Source of the DNA: Pseudovirgaria hyperparasitica | Lineage: Eukaryota > Ascomycota > Dothideomycetes > Acrospermales > Acrospermaceae | Direction: 5' to 3' | Assembly (NCBI RefSeq): GCF_010093815.1 | Contig: NW_022985568.1 | Span: 22,201-86,200, forward strand | Length of the DNA: 64,000 bases | In this document: piece after piece, positions 1 to 12,067 of the stretch | How the letters are laid out: the number at the start of each line of letters is the position of its first letter | How positions within the stretch are numbered: the stretch's first letter is position 1 | Made by a program: the position numbers and the translations under genes | The notes under the pieces: generated by a model | Seen by the model: the letters and a program-made list of their open reading frames with translations, nothing else | Databases searched by the model: none | Told to the model about the DNA's origin: nothing

Positions 1-1059
1 AGAAGGCTTTCTACGAGCTATATACCTAAGGTAAGAGTTACGCCTAGGAGTACGATTCTAATAAGATCCGTAAGGATTTATTAGAATCTACTATAGCTAT
101 TATTACCGCGATTACTAGGTAATATCGTTTTTCTTAAATCGTTATAGATTCTTACTAATATATATTAATCTCTATAATAGTACTAAAATCTCTACCACTT
201 CGGACTTCTTTCTATATACTAGCGATATTAAAATTCCTAGGAAAGGTTCTAGTAAAAAGGCTAAGGTTCCTTCCTCGCGCGTGCTAAAGAGCTATAAATT
301 TAGAGAAGATAGCTCTAATCTAGAAGTTTCTATACTAAAGGTATATGGTTCTATACCGATCGTTAAATCTTTTTGCTAATTTATATAATTCTTAGCGTGC
401 CCGTGCCGGTCCGTCCCTCTCCGTCCCGGGTCCCGCCGCTCTATAGGTTTCTATAGAGGAGTTTATAGCTATAAGGCGCGCTATATAGAATTTATAGCGT
501 CGGAATAAAAGGCTAGAGACTTATATTATAAAGCTCTATACTATACTAAATAAGAACTAGTAGAAGGAATTAGATGTAACTATCACGGTAATTAGTACTT
601 CTACTCCTACTCTAACTTAATTAGTTTAGATCTATACTAATCGGTACTAATATATCTCTTTTATCTAGCGTTTTTAGTTTTTCGGTTTTAATTTTAAAGC
701 GATCTTACTTCTTCTAGATAGATTAGTACGAGTTTATATAGATCTATATAGATCTTTATATTTTCTTTTAGCTTTCTTAATTTTATCTTTCTTTAATAAT
801 AACTTCTTTAATCTCTTTAGTAATCTATACCGATCTATACTAATCGGCACCGATTTTCGATGTCCATTTCTGTTAGTAAATCATTTTTCTAAGTCTCTTT
901 TTTAGTTAAATTTTTTAAAGTTCTAAGTTTGAACTTTCTAAGGAAGTTCCTTAATTCCTTAGAATGTTTTAAAGATCTATATCTCTTTTACCTTCTTCCT
1001 TTTAGATAGCCGTTCTCGGCGCCGAACTATACTAAAAAACGTTAAATTGCCGTACTTTA
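1..1059. repeat. RIP-degraded AT-rich repeat DNA
   Basis: This stretch is dominated by TA, and CA and TG are nearly absent while CG remains: the first 300 bases hold one CA and one TG. That is the footprint of RIP, which changes CpA to TpA. It lies downstream of the chromodomain end of the minus-strand retrotransposon, where a 3' LTR would be expected, but I found no copy of the sequence that precedes the element's gag. A short motif (gatctatactaatcgg) recurs near 628 and 830. No open gene is present. It may be a second fragmented element. Confidence 0.6.
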
Positions 1060-4000
1060 GTATAATTCTCTATAATTCCACGGCTTCCTTTACTAATCGC
1101 TACTTATATACTAATATCGCTACTTTACTAATATTTATTATAGGTTTCTAAGTATCTTCGTTAGAATTATATCCTTTCTAATAAATTTTATATAGCCACG
1201 TGCTATCTTCGGCGTGTTACTAGCTAAGTATCTACTTAACTTCGTAGATATCTATACCTTCTTACGTAACTACTTTATATAGTATCTATTTGGAACGATC
1301 TAGTAATAATAAGGTATAAAATAGCTCGAGAAGCGTAATATAGAATATATTATATATCTTTAATATAGGAGGGAGTTATAACTTATACGCCTGGTTATTA
1401 ATTACACGAGTAATCTTATATAGACCTATTATTATATAGTTAAGCTTCTTCTTTAGCCTAATACTACGAATATTCTTACTATTTAGTAAAACTTTATCCC
1501 TAATATTAAAGATTATGGGTTTTCTACCCTTATTATAGTACGATTTACTATAATTCATAGCATCTTATAGTAACTTTATAACGCTTCTTTACGTTTAGAA
1601 TAGTTCTATAGTAATTTCTATTACTTTAACGTTAGATTATTCTACTTTAAACTAGGTCCCTAAGAACTACGTATTATAGTTCTAACTAAAGTTTACTTTA
1701 AACGGACTTACGTAGGTTAACGTATATCGGCTGTTATTATACGTAAATTCCGTGATATAGACTAACCTTACCTAGTTATCCTACTTATAGTTATAATATA
1801 CGCGTAAATACGCCTCGACTATCTAATTCTACCGCTCCGTCTACCTATCTATTTATAGGTAGAATATAGTACTAAGTTTCCGCTTAATTCCTAGCGTATA
1901 GTAGAAATCCTTCTAAAATTTAGACGTTATCTACGGATCTCTATCCGAAACTATACTGTTTAGTATACTATAGAGCCGGACTATATTACGAAGTAGTATA
2001 TCTATAAGATCCGGTACTTAGATCGTCTTTCTTATAGGGATATAGTATAATATCTTCGTAAATCTATCTAGAACTACGAGTAAACTATTATAAATATACC
2101 TAGAATACTTACTTAGGGGTAGATCTATAATAAAATCTATCGATAATTCCTTCTATGCCTCCTTTAGCATAGGTAATAGCCTTAATTTACTATATAGTAA
2201 GTGTCTATATACTTTCGTATGCTAGTAAACGTTATACGTTTTTATATAGTCTTTTATATATTTATAAAAACCCGGCTAGTCATACGTCCTTCGGATTAAA
2301 TTAACTATTCTTATAATGCCGAAGTGCCCTACTAACGCGTAATTATACTATTCCCTTAAAATATTAATTTATAAGCCGCCTTCCGGCACGTAGAGTCGGC
2401 CTTAGAAGTAGATCGCGTCCGATCGTCGTTCCTACCTTAATAACCACGGTAGATCTATAGCGCTTTCTTTTATACTTATAACTTTCTTTACTAATATATC
2501 GGAATTCTAGATAGATTTAATTAAGTCTTTAAGGGTTTTCTTAGTTTCTTAGACGTTTATTTAGATTACTTAATACCCGCTCTAATTCCTACGGAGAATC
2601 GCCGAAAGTGTCCTAGCTTCTAGTATTCTATTAGATAACTAGTCTTATAGTATCTAAAGTATAGTATAGTCTAACTTACACCGACTATCTACGTTATTCT
2701 ATAATAATTTCTTATAATCTTTACGCCGCGATAGAGGATTAGCTTTATTCTCTCTTCTAGCTTTATATAAGATTTTAAAGTTAAATATTAATATTTACTT
2801 AGCCTAACGTACTTATTAGTAATTAAGGACCTTAGTTAATATAAAGTAATATAGATTTGCGTGATCTAATAATAATTTAATCTAATATATAGAGCCTTCT
2901 AAATAATATTACTATTACTTAAAACTCTCGACGATTACGAGTAGTTTCTAGTCGTACGTGTTATAACGCGTCTCTATATCCGCTATTTTATAGGAAAAGA
3001 AAGTAACCGGGTACTATTACACCTTATCTTTCGTATCTTTATACGGTTAACTAATAATTCTAGTAATTATAAATTCTAACGCGTTAGTTTCGACCCGAAT
3101 ATACTTCTCGGGATTAAAATACCTAAGAATCGGCGTAGTTATAAAGTAATTCTTTAATAATCGGAACGCATCTCACGCTTCCGGCGTTAACTATATCTCG
3201 ACCGACTTAGCTTTACGCTATACTCGCCTACCTATAGGGATTTTACCGCCATTCTCTATAAGTTTATTAAGTAGCGCCGTAATTCGTAAGAAGCCTATAA
3301 TGAATTTATAATAATAGTTTATAAAACCTATAAATATTTTAATTTAACGTATAGTAGTAGGTTCTAGCTATTCTATAATAGTCTTTATACACTCCGGCTC
3401 TATTTTTAGGCCGCTATATATTATAATAAAGCTAAGAAACCTAACTTCTTATTAGTAAAACTTATATTTAGATAATTTTACGTAGAGTTTATACTACCTT
3501 AGACGATTTAGTACCGATTTCACGTGTTCTTTATAATTCTATATACTATTAGAGTAAATTAGTATATTATTAAGATAAACTACGTAAATCACGTTAAGTA
3601 ATCCTATGAGTATAGTATTAATATATTCTTAAAACGCTCCTGGCGCATTTATTAGCCCGAATGGTATAATAGTATACTTAAAATAACTATATCTAGTCCG
3701 AAATACGGTTTTCTACTTATCTCCGCGACGAATTCGAAGCCGGTAATATATATCTTATAAATCTAGCTTCGTAAAGTACTTTACCTTCGTTAATTAGTCT
3801 AAAGATTTACTAACTAGCGGTAATAGATAATAATTCTTCTTAGTTACTATATTTAGTACCTAATAGTCGATATATAGATGTAAACTTCCGTCTTTCTTCT
3901 TTACAAAGAGAATAGATACGCTAGCCGATAACGTACTACGACGTATCTAGCCTCTTCCGAGGTATTCTTTAATATATTTATAAAGAACTTCGAGTTCTAG

Positions 4001-5838
4001 TCTCGAAAGTAGGTAAAGTAGGCTATAAGGGATATCTACTCCCTCTTTAAGCTTAATCTTTAGCTTATACGGCCCGTGATTAGGGAGAAGTAATATATCT
4101 CCTACCGAAAACATATCTATATACTACGAATATACGTCGGGTAGCATGTCTTCGCCCTAATTATTACTATTATCCTTATCTTTATCGATAATTAATAAGA
4201 ACGTAAGATAGATTAGTAATAATCGGGTCCGCACGGTAAGGTTCCATACCTCCTTACTAATAGTTATAACTTACTAGTATAATTTACTACGGTATTATCG
4301 GAACGTTAATATCTTCTTCTAAAAATTAAGGATAGGGTTTAGGCGTCTAAGCTAAGGCATCCCTAGAATTATATTCTATTAGCTAATATTAGCCACGATA
4401 AATTTATTAGATATCTACTATTTTATTATCTTTGAGTCATGAACTTCGTAATTCGTTATAGCTTTACCTAAAGTTCTAACTTTATATCTATTAACTATAA
4501 TAGTTCGGCTAACTTTACCAAGATCGTACGATAATCTATACTCCTTTATAAGAATTAACGAAATATAGTTATCTTCTATACTAGTATCCACGAGGGTCTA
4601 TATAGTTTTATTACCATTTACTATAGGTAATAATACTTTTAGTAATATTAGGTCTTTACTCGCCGGAAGGCGCTATAGCTCCTTCTAAGTATATATAATT
4701 TAGCTAAGAACGCGATTAGGTCTCGTGTACTAGCCTATTCTTTTTTTAGATTCTTATAGTTAGGTAAAATATATTCTATTTCTCTATACTTATAGTAATG
4801 AAGTGCGCTATAATCCTACTATTTTACGATAGGCGTTATATTTAAGTCTATATCTTATTCTTTTCCGTGTTAAGAAGTACCGCCTTAATTATTTTAGTAT
4901 CCTCTTAACGCGTTTCTACCCCGATTTACGCTCTTCTAGTACTAATCGCGGTAAGGTTACTCTTAATTAAACGTATTTAATTAACCTCGTTTCTAACCCG
5001 TATAGAGTTCGTCGGTTTTACCTAGAGAGCCGCGTTCCTTAAGGATGCGGTAGTGTTTATTAGCTTTCTCCTCTAATTCGTGTAGATAGTTAAAACTTAA
5101 TAATACTATTCCTAGTCTTTCGCGGATTAACGGAAGTAGTACTTTATAAAACTAGAATATATAAATATTTTCCTATAGCGTAGGGATATTATCCTATAGG
5201 TTTTAGAGGTATTATAGTAGTTAAGTAGATATCTAGTTCGGTCGTTATACTACGCTTCTTAACTTAGATAGTGCCTTTCTTTTACGTTCTCTATCCGTTC
5301 TAAGGGTGTTTAGTATAAATATAGCTAAATATTCCTAGGTTATCGTAGATAGTAGCTGTACTTCCTTCTATCTATTCTATTAATCACGGGATTATAAGCC
5401 TAGGTATCGTTCTCCGAACGAAATACGTTATACTTTAGTAGAAAAGAGTAGAGGGTTATCGAGGAAGTACTTTTTGTAGTCTCTCTTCTAGTCTTTCTAC
5501 TCCTTTTAGTTCTTCTCTATAAATATAGTCGGGTCTTTAGATTTTAGTATATCTAGAGAAGGAGTAGGGTAAATCGGTAACGAAGCGGCCAGGTATACGG
5601 TAGATTATCGTAACTCTAATAGTAGGTAAACTAATTCCGCCTAAATTAGTATAGGAAGTCGTCTACCTTCTATCGTTCGGCGTAGTTCTTTAAGAGACTC
5701 CTTAAGTTCTTATCTCTTTACGAGGAGTTTCGCGCGTTCTATCTATTCTTTAAGGGTTTAAATCTCTCGAGCCTAATTCGTAATGTATTCCTAAAGTTCG
5801 GCGGTAGTTTATTATAATACCTTACGTAGCTCCGCCAT
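1060..5838 (-). mobile_element. RIP-inactivated Ty3/gypsy chromovirus relic
   Basis: Reading the minus strand gives a complete Ty3/gypsy order, broken by dozens of TAA/TAG codons where CAA/CAG/TGG would be expected. Gag-like sequence starts at ATG 5838 (MAELRKVL). A CCHC zinc-knuckle relic lies near 4750-4800, with the expected cysteines read as tyrosine. Reverse transcriptase is marked by a YLNN box near 3564-3578 in place of YLDD. An integrase zinc-finger block lies near 2225-2345 (GHFGIIRIVNLIRRTYD). The integrase C-terminus is at 1376-1558 (GLYKITRVINNQAYKL). It is followed by a chromodomain relic near 1146-1300 with spaced W/stop positions and KGYNSNEDT. Domain order identifies a chromovirus of the Ty3 group. 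No intact LTR pair was found, so the ends are approximate. It cannot make functional protein. Confidence 0.85.
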
Positions 5839-6845
5839 GACTCGTTATCCGGCTTTATATTATTAGAAGTTACTTGGTGTATCTACTATTTCTTTATCTA
5901 AAAGCTCCGTGATTCGGTCTAATATTTCTACTTCTTGGTTAGAAACGGCCGGGATTAATACTAATTATAGAGGATCCCTATTATTTAATATAGTATTACT
6001 TATCCCTATAGTAGATCGTGTCGACCTTCTCGGTTCTAGTTAGACTATCTTAACTATAGTACTATATAGAGAGTAATTCGAATATAAGAATAGAGTTATT
6101 AGATAGTAGTATAGTTAGATAGAATAATAGGGTGTATTCTATTATAGAATAAATTACTACTAAACCCTTTTAGTAGGAATCTAAGAGTATATACGCAAAG
6201 GGACGCCGATCTATCTAGTACGTAACTATTTACCGCCCTTTACGTTACCTTCTAACCCTGTTAGCTAAGGTACGTGTAGGTCGAGTCCTATCTAAGGCTA
6301 AGTTCTAATAGATTAATATAAATCTATATCTATAAGAAACTAGTAAAATATCTAATAATTAAAAAAATTCTATAATAAGTTATAGAGTTTTTTAAAGAAA
6401 TAAATATTTCTAAGAAAAGATTTATATATAGATAGTATCTAGACTTATCTAATTATATTATATACTATACTAGAGATAAATAGATAAAAGAGTTTAGTAG
6501 TAATTTATTCTATAATAGAATATACTCTATTATTCTATCTAGCTATACTACTATCTAATTACTCTATTCTTATATTAAGTTCTATTAATTATCTTTAATA
6601 TCTTAGAGAAGCTTATATAATTAGAAGAGAAAAGATATAGAATTTCTATTAGATTATCTATATTAATTAGATATTATTTAGAACTAGACTACTATATATA
6701 GTAGGTAGATAGATTAGATAGATTTGTTAATTAATTTTGCCTACGTTAAATCTACCAAAGTTCCCATAGTAGAGCTAGTATCTTCCCTACCTTATTAGGC
6801 TTCACGGTCGAACTTTTACCTCTCCCTGTCTACGGACGTTCTATC
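5839..6845. repeat. RIP-degraded repeat flank up to APH gene
   Basis: AT-rich, CA/TG-poor DNA on the 5' side of the minus-strand retrotransposon, where its leader and 5' LTR would lie. It contains a long inverted repeat (6081-6172 and 6485-6576). The RIP signature fades between about 6720 and 6780, so only about 100 bp of ordinary DNA separates the repeat block from the ATG at 6846. No gene is seen. Confidence 0.6.
6081..6576. repeat. 92-bp inverted repeat with 312-bp spacer
   Basis: The segment 6081-6172 (aatataagaatagag... to ...cccttttag) reappears as its reverse complement at 6485-6576 with only a handful of differences, mostly C/T or G/A. The arms are separated by about 312 bp. The left arm is where the 5' LTR of the minus-strand element is expected. 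The right arm could be a second, oppositely oriented LTR fragment, or the pair could be the ends of a separate element. Confidence 0.75.
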
Positions 6846-7892
6846 ATGGCACAAATATATTCATTAGATAACGCCATCGCGAAGTTCTTCCATGAGCTCC
6901 GGGGGGTCAACCGGCAGCAGTGCGAGGAGCTTGCTCTGTCCTTAGTAGGACCCCCCCTTCAGCCATGTCGTATCCAAGGGGCTTTTAGCTACACTATACG
7001 TGCTGGCCCTGGGCTAGCCAAGATTATACAGTTCCGCTCTGAATATCTGGATATGCATGTGCTCGAGTGCGCTCGCTTGACCTTTGGGACGCTTGTTGCA
7101 GCTTGTGTTCATCACGGCCACATTGGCAATCCATCACGTCTTGGAGTTTACGTGATGGACAATCTCCCGGGTGTCACTTACATCGAAGCACGAATGGCAT
7201 TTCCATCCTTGAATGGAATGTCGAAAGAAATGTGCATTTGGCAAAATAATGTTGTCGTTGATCTTGCAAGGTACGTTGGTACCAGGTGGTGCCTGGCTCG
7301 AAAGATTATAATTGTAATTAGGTTCTTTGCACTGTCTTGGAAGCGGCCGCTTAAGTTGAATGAGCTAGAAGTTACGTCCTGTCGCAATGATATGGAACAG
7401 AAGCTAAGGCTCTTATCTAAGACACTACCTTCCCCGTTCTCGGATACGATGACCGACCTTGCTAATAACGTCGGGATACTATTTTCAGATTCCTATCCTC
7501 TAGTTCTGACCCATGACGATCTCTGCGAAATGAATATACTTGTTGACTCCGCAACGGGAAATCTTACGGGAGTCATAGATTGGGCGAACGCTAGCATTCA
7601 ACCTTTCGGCCTCGCACTTTGGGGCGTGGAGAACGTTTTCGGGTATATGGATGGAACGGGTTGGCATTACTTCGGTAATTATGAGCAACTAAAGGAGCTT
7701 TTTTGGAGAAAGTTCGAGGAAGATGCTGGTGTTAAGACAATTACATTGGATTTCAAAGAGAACCTCAAATTGGCAAGGCTGGTAGGCATTGCTCTTCGTT
7801 ATGGGTACAAATGGGACAACCTTAAAGAAACGAAGCCAATCTCAACGGATGATCCATCGTTAAGATATCTTATAGCATTTCTTTCAGGTTAA
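6846..7892 (+). CDS. Aminoglycoside-phosphotransferase-family (APH) protein
   Basis: Protein of about 331 aa after splicing, in the APH/choline-kinase-like family (protein-kinase-like fold). The catalytic loop is HDDLCEMNILVD (pattern HxDxxxxN) near 7511-7546, and the metal-binding motif follows as VIDWANA (the family's DxD/DW motif). The tail (PFGLALWGVENVFGYMDG) resembles large fungal APH paralogue families whose substrates are mostly unknown; drug resistance should not be assumed. An intron is likely at 7272-7322 (AAG/GTACGT ... AATTAG/G). It is 51 nt, stop-free and in frame, so the unspliced reading stays open. Splicing restores the fungal signature DLARFFALSW. The gene starts 116 bp from the RIP-mutated block but has normal base composition. 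Confidence 0.85.
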   Translation: MAQIYSLDNAIAKFFHELRGVNRQQCEELALSLVGPPLQPCRIQGAFSYTIRAGPGLAKIIQFRSEYLDMHVLECARLTFGTLVAACVHHGHIGNPSRLGVYVMDNLPGVTYIEARMAFPSLNGMSKEMCIWQNNVVVDLARYVGTRWCLARKIIIVIRFFALSWKRPLKLNELEVTSCRNDMEQKLRLLSKTLPSPFSDTMTDLANNVGILFSDSYPLVLTHDDLCEMNILVDSATGNLTGVIDWANASIQPFGLALWGVENVFGYMDGTGWHYFGNYEQLKELFWRKFEEDAGVKTITLDFKENLKLARLVGIALRYGYKWDNLKETKPISTDDPSLRYLIAFLSG

Positions 7893-8260
7893 GCGTTAAC
7901 GGTTGAAGCTGTTCCTAGTGTTACTTTAATAACAATGATTAATTCAATTGGCTCCGATGCGGGTTGCACGCTAATGGACTAGTAGCACTTACCTATCTAT
8001 ATAGATCTCTTTTGATACCCTTCTAGTGCATGCTAAGAGTCGAGCTGAAAAAGTTATAGACGGCATAACAAGTTATAGACGAAGGTTTAAATGAGGGTGT
8101 AATACCGCGTTAGTCGATAGTTTAACTTCTTACATGTCATCAATACATACAGTAGTGCATCCAAGCTTAGGATTCCGTTTTGCCTTGCAAGACTAAGGCT
8201 AAAATACGTTATAAGTGATCGAACATAAGAGCATGAATGGACACGCTCTTAAGATATATC
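7893..8260. other. Intergenic region with transposon-terminus-like motif
   Basis: Convergent space between the APH gene and the NLR-like gene. At 8035-8057 it carries aagagtcgagctgaaaaag plus ttat, which matches 20 of 23 bases of the right terminus of the fold-back element at 18581-18603. A 12-bp direct repeat (aagttatagacg) follows at 8051 and 8070. No gene is seen. Confidence 0.6.
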
Positions 8261-11200
8261 TTAACGATGGTCCATCTTTATGAGTCTTTCAAACGCTTCA
8301 TCGCTTTCGTCATCCAAGTCACCTCCTCCACCTGGAATCTGTGTTCGTAATCTCCGTGCCTCTTGCCGTTGTCGTTCTGAGTCCTCACGCCGGGTCGCAT
8401 CGCAAGCAAGGGCTTTAGAGTAAGCATGCGTACACCGAGCTAGGATACTAGCTGGTACTTTAGTTAACTTTCCAATGGCTATAGCCTTTTCCGACTCTTC
8501 TCTGTAGGTGTGTCAATAAGCGAAACCCTCGTTTCCGTAGTACTTACATAGCAACGGCCACCCGACCTTGATGGAACGCTACATCGCCAGCTCGATAAGC
8601 ACAGTAAGAGCTCAGCCAGCTAAAGCGTGCCGAGCTTCCTGAAATCTCGAGAACCTCTTTAGCTTTGTGTACATGACGTTGTGCGCTCTTAAAGTCCCTC
8701 ATACGCGTTCGGAGTGACGTGTAGGTTAGATGCCCACTAGTTATCATTAGGTAGAAGTCTTACATGTCGATAGGAAGCACCTACTATACATGCATGTACC
8801 AGCTTCCTAGCCTGTCAGCGTCAGCCAGAGCGTTGGCAAGGTGTCTTTCAGCTTCTTCAAAGCGACCCATGCAGTAGTAATTGCATGCTATGTTGTAGCC
8901 CCACACCATCCGTCGAGTCGGTATCTTTCCGGCTGGGCCATCGAGGACTTCTCCCGCTTTGAGGAGCCAATCGAGACCCTCGGCATATCTTAACTGAGCA
9001 CCGACGGCCATACCAAGCCAGCTGTATGAAAGTGAAATGAGCAGGTCATCTGGATCTAGCAGCCTCAACCGAATCTCGAGCCCTTCAGTCATTTCTTTCT
9101 CTGCCCTCGCAAATTCTGCTGTCGAGAAATGGTGCATACATTTAAGGGATAACAGAAAAGCCAACAGTAAGCGATCCCGTTCATCATCTGAACATTTCGA
9201 GTACGCGTCATCTGAAGTGTCCAGCAGGCCAGGTATCACGTTCGTAGTATCGTTATCATGTATCGCACTATATACTATTTAGCAGGAGGATTCGATTTAG
9301 ACTACAATTCAAACAAGACCTACTTGACCGCATTTGCGAGGAGTTTGACGAAGTTCATGTTGGGCTTTATGCGACTTTTGTTCTTCTGTGAATCATTGTA
9401 ATCACGAACTAGGGCCAGTACTGAGGGGATATATCTTTCGTATATCAGCCACTCTTCATCGTTATATTGGTTGGACCGCTCGGGCGGGAACTTCTCTAGA
9501 AGAAGTCTGGTGGCTGCTTCAAACTGTTCTTGCGGATTCTCCATCCTGGATCGGTACTCAGATTGTACTAGTCGATGTATCCGGAAAGTTCCCTCATCTA
9601 TGTTCTTCCGAATGAGCGCGTGATGCGTGAGCTGCTCTAGGGCATCATCAAAACTACTTGATCTTAGCAAATACTAAAGCAAAAGCCCAACAAATAATTC
9701 AAACACGTACCTGAGCTCATCCTTACAGAATGACAGTATGTCTGGTAAATTGCCAGGTTCAACGTCTGTGAACAATGCAATGGGCGCTGAATCAGCAGCC
9801 AAGAAGCTCAACACCCCAAGACAAGCTCGAGCTTCATCGCCGAGGGCATTGAAGGACAATTCCCAGACTGTGTCCAAGCTGTAGTTGTACCCTAAATACT
9901 TGTATCCGTTCCTTTTTTCTTTGTGAAGTCTTTGGCTGTTTCTGCTGTACAAAGCGCTGAAGTCTGCAAGAGAATAATTTCGCGCGTTGATCAGTGCAGC
10001 CATCTGGTTTAGTGCCAGGGGTAGCCCTCCAAGATTGCTTGCTATCTGATGGGCAGCAGAGAACTCGCCGTCCATACGTCGCCTCCTGGGCGTGGTGTGG
10101 ATAAGAAATTCAGCTCCTTCTTTTGGCTCAAACTCGCTGACCTCAACACCGGTCTCAATGGGCAACGTTGCAACAACTACGTCTCTTGTCGTTACAAGAA
10201 TTGAACCATGTTTAGCTGCTGGCCAACAGTCGTCAATGACCTCATGACTATCAACATTGTCAAATATCAGAAGCCATTTCGCAGCTAGATAAATTTAGCA
10301 CATAAGGATGCAGAGCGCACGGTGTATCATACAAGTCTTTTGCAGCCAATTGAGAACGAGAATCATGTTCTCTTGGTATGCGTGAGGCTTTGCTTGAGGA
10401 AGCTTGAGAGCCTCCAGCGCCGCACGACTGAAGCCTTGCTGAACAGAATAAGAGTCCTCTGCAGAAATCCAAAGCACAACATCGAAGTCATGAAGTTTGG
10501 AGTAAGCATATGCGAGAGCGGTTTGTGTCTTTCCGATACCACCTAGCCCGTAGAGAGCAATGGACGCCAATCGAGCAGTGGTATTCGTTGGGCTTAAATG
10601 TTCATCCAGCTTATGAAGTATATCTTTGCGCCCAAAGAACTGCTTGTTTTGCGCTACAGGAAGCGTATCACACTCTAGATTAGCTTCTTCATTTCTCGTC
10701 TCTTCCAAAGTTAGCAAACGCTGGAAGAGGGCGAGCTCGTTCATATGGCGTGCTTGTCTCTCCGCCATGTCCGCGACTTTCTCAATCCGCTTAATCGCAT
10801 CGTCGATGTTCTGATAAGCGGTGTTATAAAAGCGTGTCAGACTTTCCCATGTGCAGTCGTCAAGCTGAGCTATATTAGTGTTAAATACGCGCGAACAGGA
10901 ACTTGCAATATAGGTAGGAGGATTGGATACTGACTTTCACGACCACCTTGAAGCCTGAAGGTCATAATCACATTTAGCCAGAGTAATACGATCTCTTTAT
11001 TGACTTCAACCGTATCACCTTTGACTTTCTCTACATCTATGATCCGGTCGGAGCAATCATTTGAGGTCCTAAGCTTGTGCCCGATCTTTTCCAACCATCT
11101 GCTCACCCGTCTCAGTGGGCTAAGTGGTCCAGTACTACCGAGAGCGAGCTTATCAATCAGTATCATAGCCAGTGACATTAGTGGTAGATGTACGAACCTT

Positions 11201-11544
11201 GAAAACGATGAAAAGTAGACCCCACATCATACTAGTATCAACGGGATTTTGCATCATGTTGACAAAATTCTGAGCGAAGATTTCGTAGTGATCTAATGTT
11301 GGCTGTATCAACGTGATAGCCCTCCTTGGCTCCTCATCAGGAAATTCAGTCAAGAGAGAATTCAGCTCTGTACGAAAATTCTGCAAAGATTTGACCCGGA
11401 GAGCGCGGTCATGGTCGTGTTTCTCTAGAACTCTTTCGCACTTCTTCAGTGCTTCCTGCCAAGATTGCACATAGATCTCATCACTAGTATGATATTAATG
11501 TTAGAACGAACAATTACGCATAGCAGTACTCACTAAGTTGCCAT
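8261..11544 (-). CDS. NLR-like STAND protein: DUF7708, NB-ARC, TPR
   Basis: Nine exons give 952 aa. I place introns at 11484-11533, 11149-11197, 10870-10934, 10285-10332, 9663-9710, 9268-9323, 8737-8799 (junction least certain) and 8502-8547. The first exon is only 11 nt (ATG at 11544). The N-terminus fits DUF7708, an N-terminal domain of fungal STAND proteins (DTSMMWGLLFIVFK). The NB-ARC ATPase follows with Walker A GLGGIGKTQTA, Walker B WLLIFDNVD, sensor SILVTTRD and the GLPLAL motif. A winged-helix-like region precedes TPR-type helices (CMGRFEEAERHLANAL and others). The tail is charged, with GGGGD. The architecture is that of signal-transducing ATPases used in fungal self/non-self or stress recognition; the ligand is unknown. 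It is divergent from the membrane-protein gene at 12068. All key nucleotide-binding motifs are intact. Confidence 0.88.
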
Positions 11545-12067
11545 ACCGTCGCCTACCGTAGAGAAAGGGTAACAGAGACGCATTGTCCAACCTAAACGTG
11601 CCAGTCAAGACCCGGCCGCTTAGAGCAATGAGGTGCCTAGTAGCCCAGAGTTTGAGACGAGGCGAACAACTTATGTATGGTGGCAGACTGGGAAGCGGTA
11701 TCACGCAAGGCAGACAAAAAGGCTAATCTACGTCACCAATCATAAGGTTGCATCCCTGCAGCATGTGGCCGATCACCGATCACATCGCTGGCTCCGCAAC
11801 TCAGCTAGGCTGGTCGGAGAGGTATCAATGAAACATCTGTAGCCACGTCCACATACTTGCTGTACTCTCTTTGCCTATCGGAGGCCACCGTTTGAGTTTC
11901 CCAGCTATGGGAGCACACTGTAGGGGAGCGAACCAAAGGATCACAGCCTTGCGGTGCTGCGAAGTACTGCATACGGCGTAAATGGTTCAAAGGTAGCCTT
12001 GAAGCCATGACCCCAGTGCGATGTTACCATTGTTATACCTATTACACAGATCCTTTTGAGTACAACG
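11545..12067. promoter_or_regulatory. Divergent promoter region of NLR and TM-protein genes
   Basis: 523 bp lie between the two divergent start codons, so the genes may share control elements. No clear TATA box is seen. A short frame from ATG 12007 (MTPVRCYHCYTYY...) overlaps the start of the plus gene in another frame and could be an alternative first exon, but I found no convincing splice join. Confidence 0.35.
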
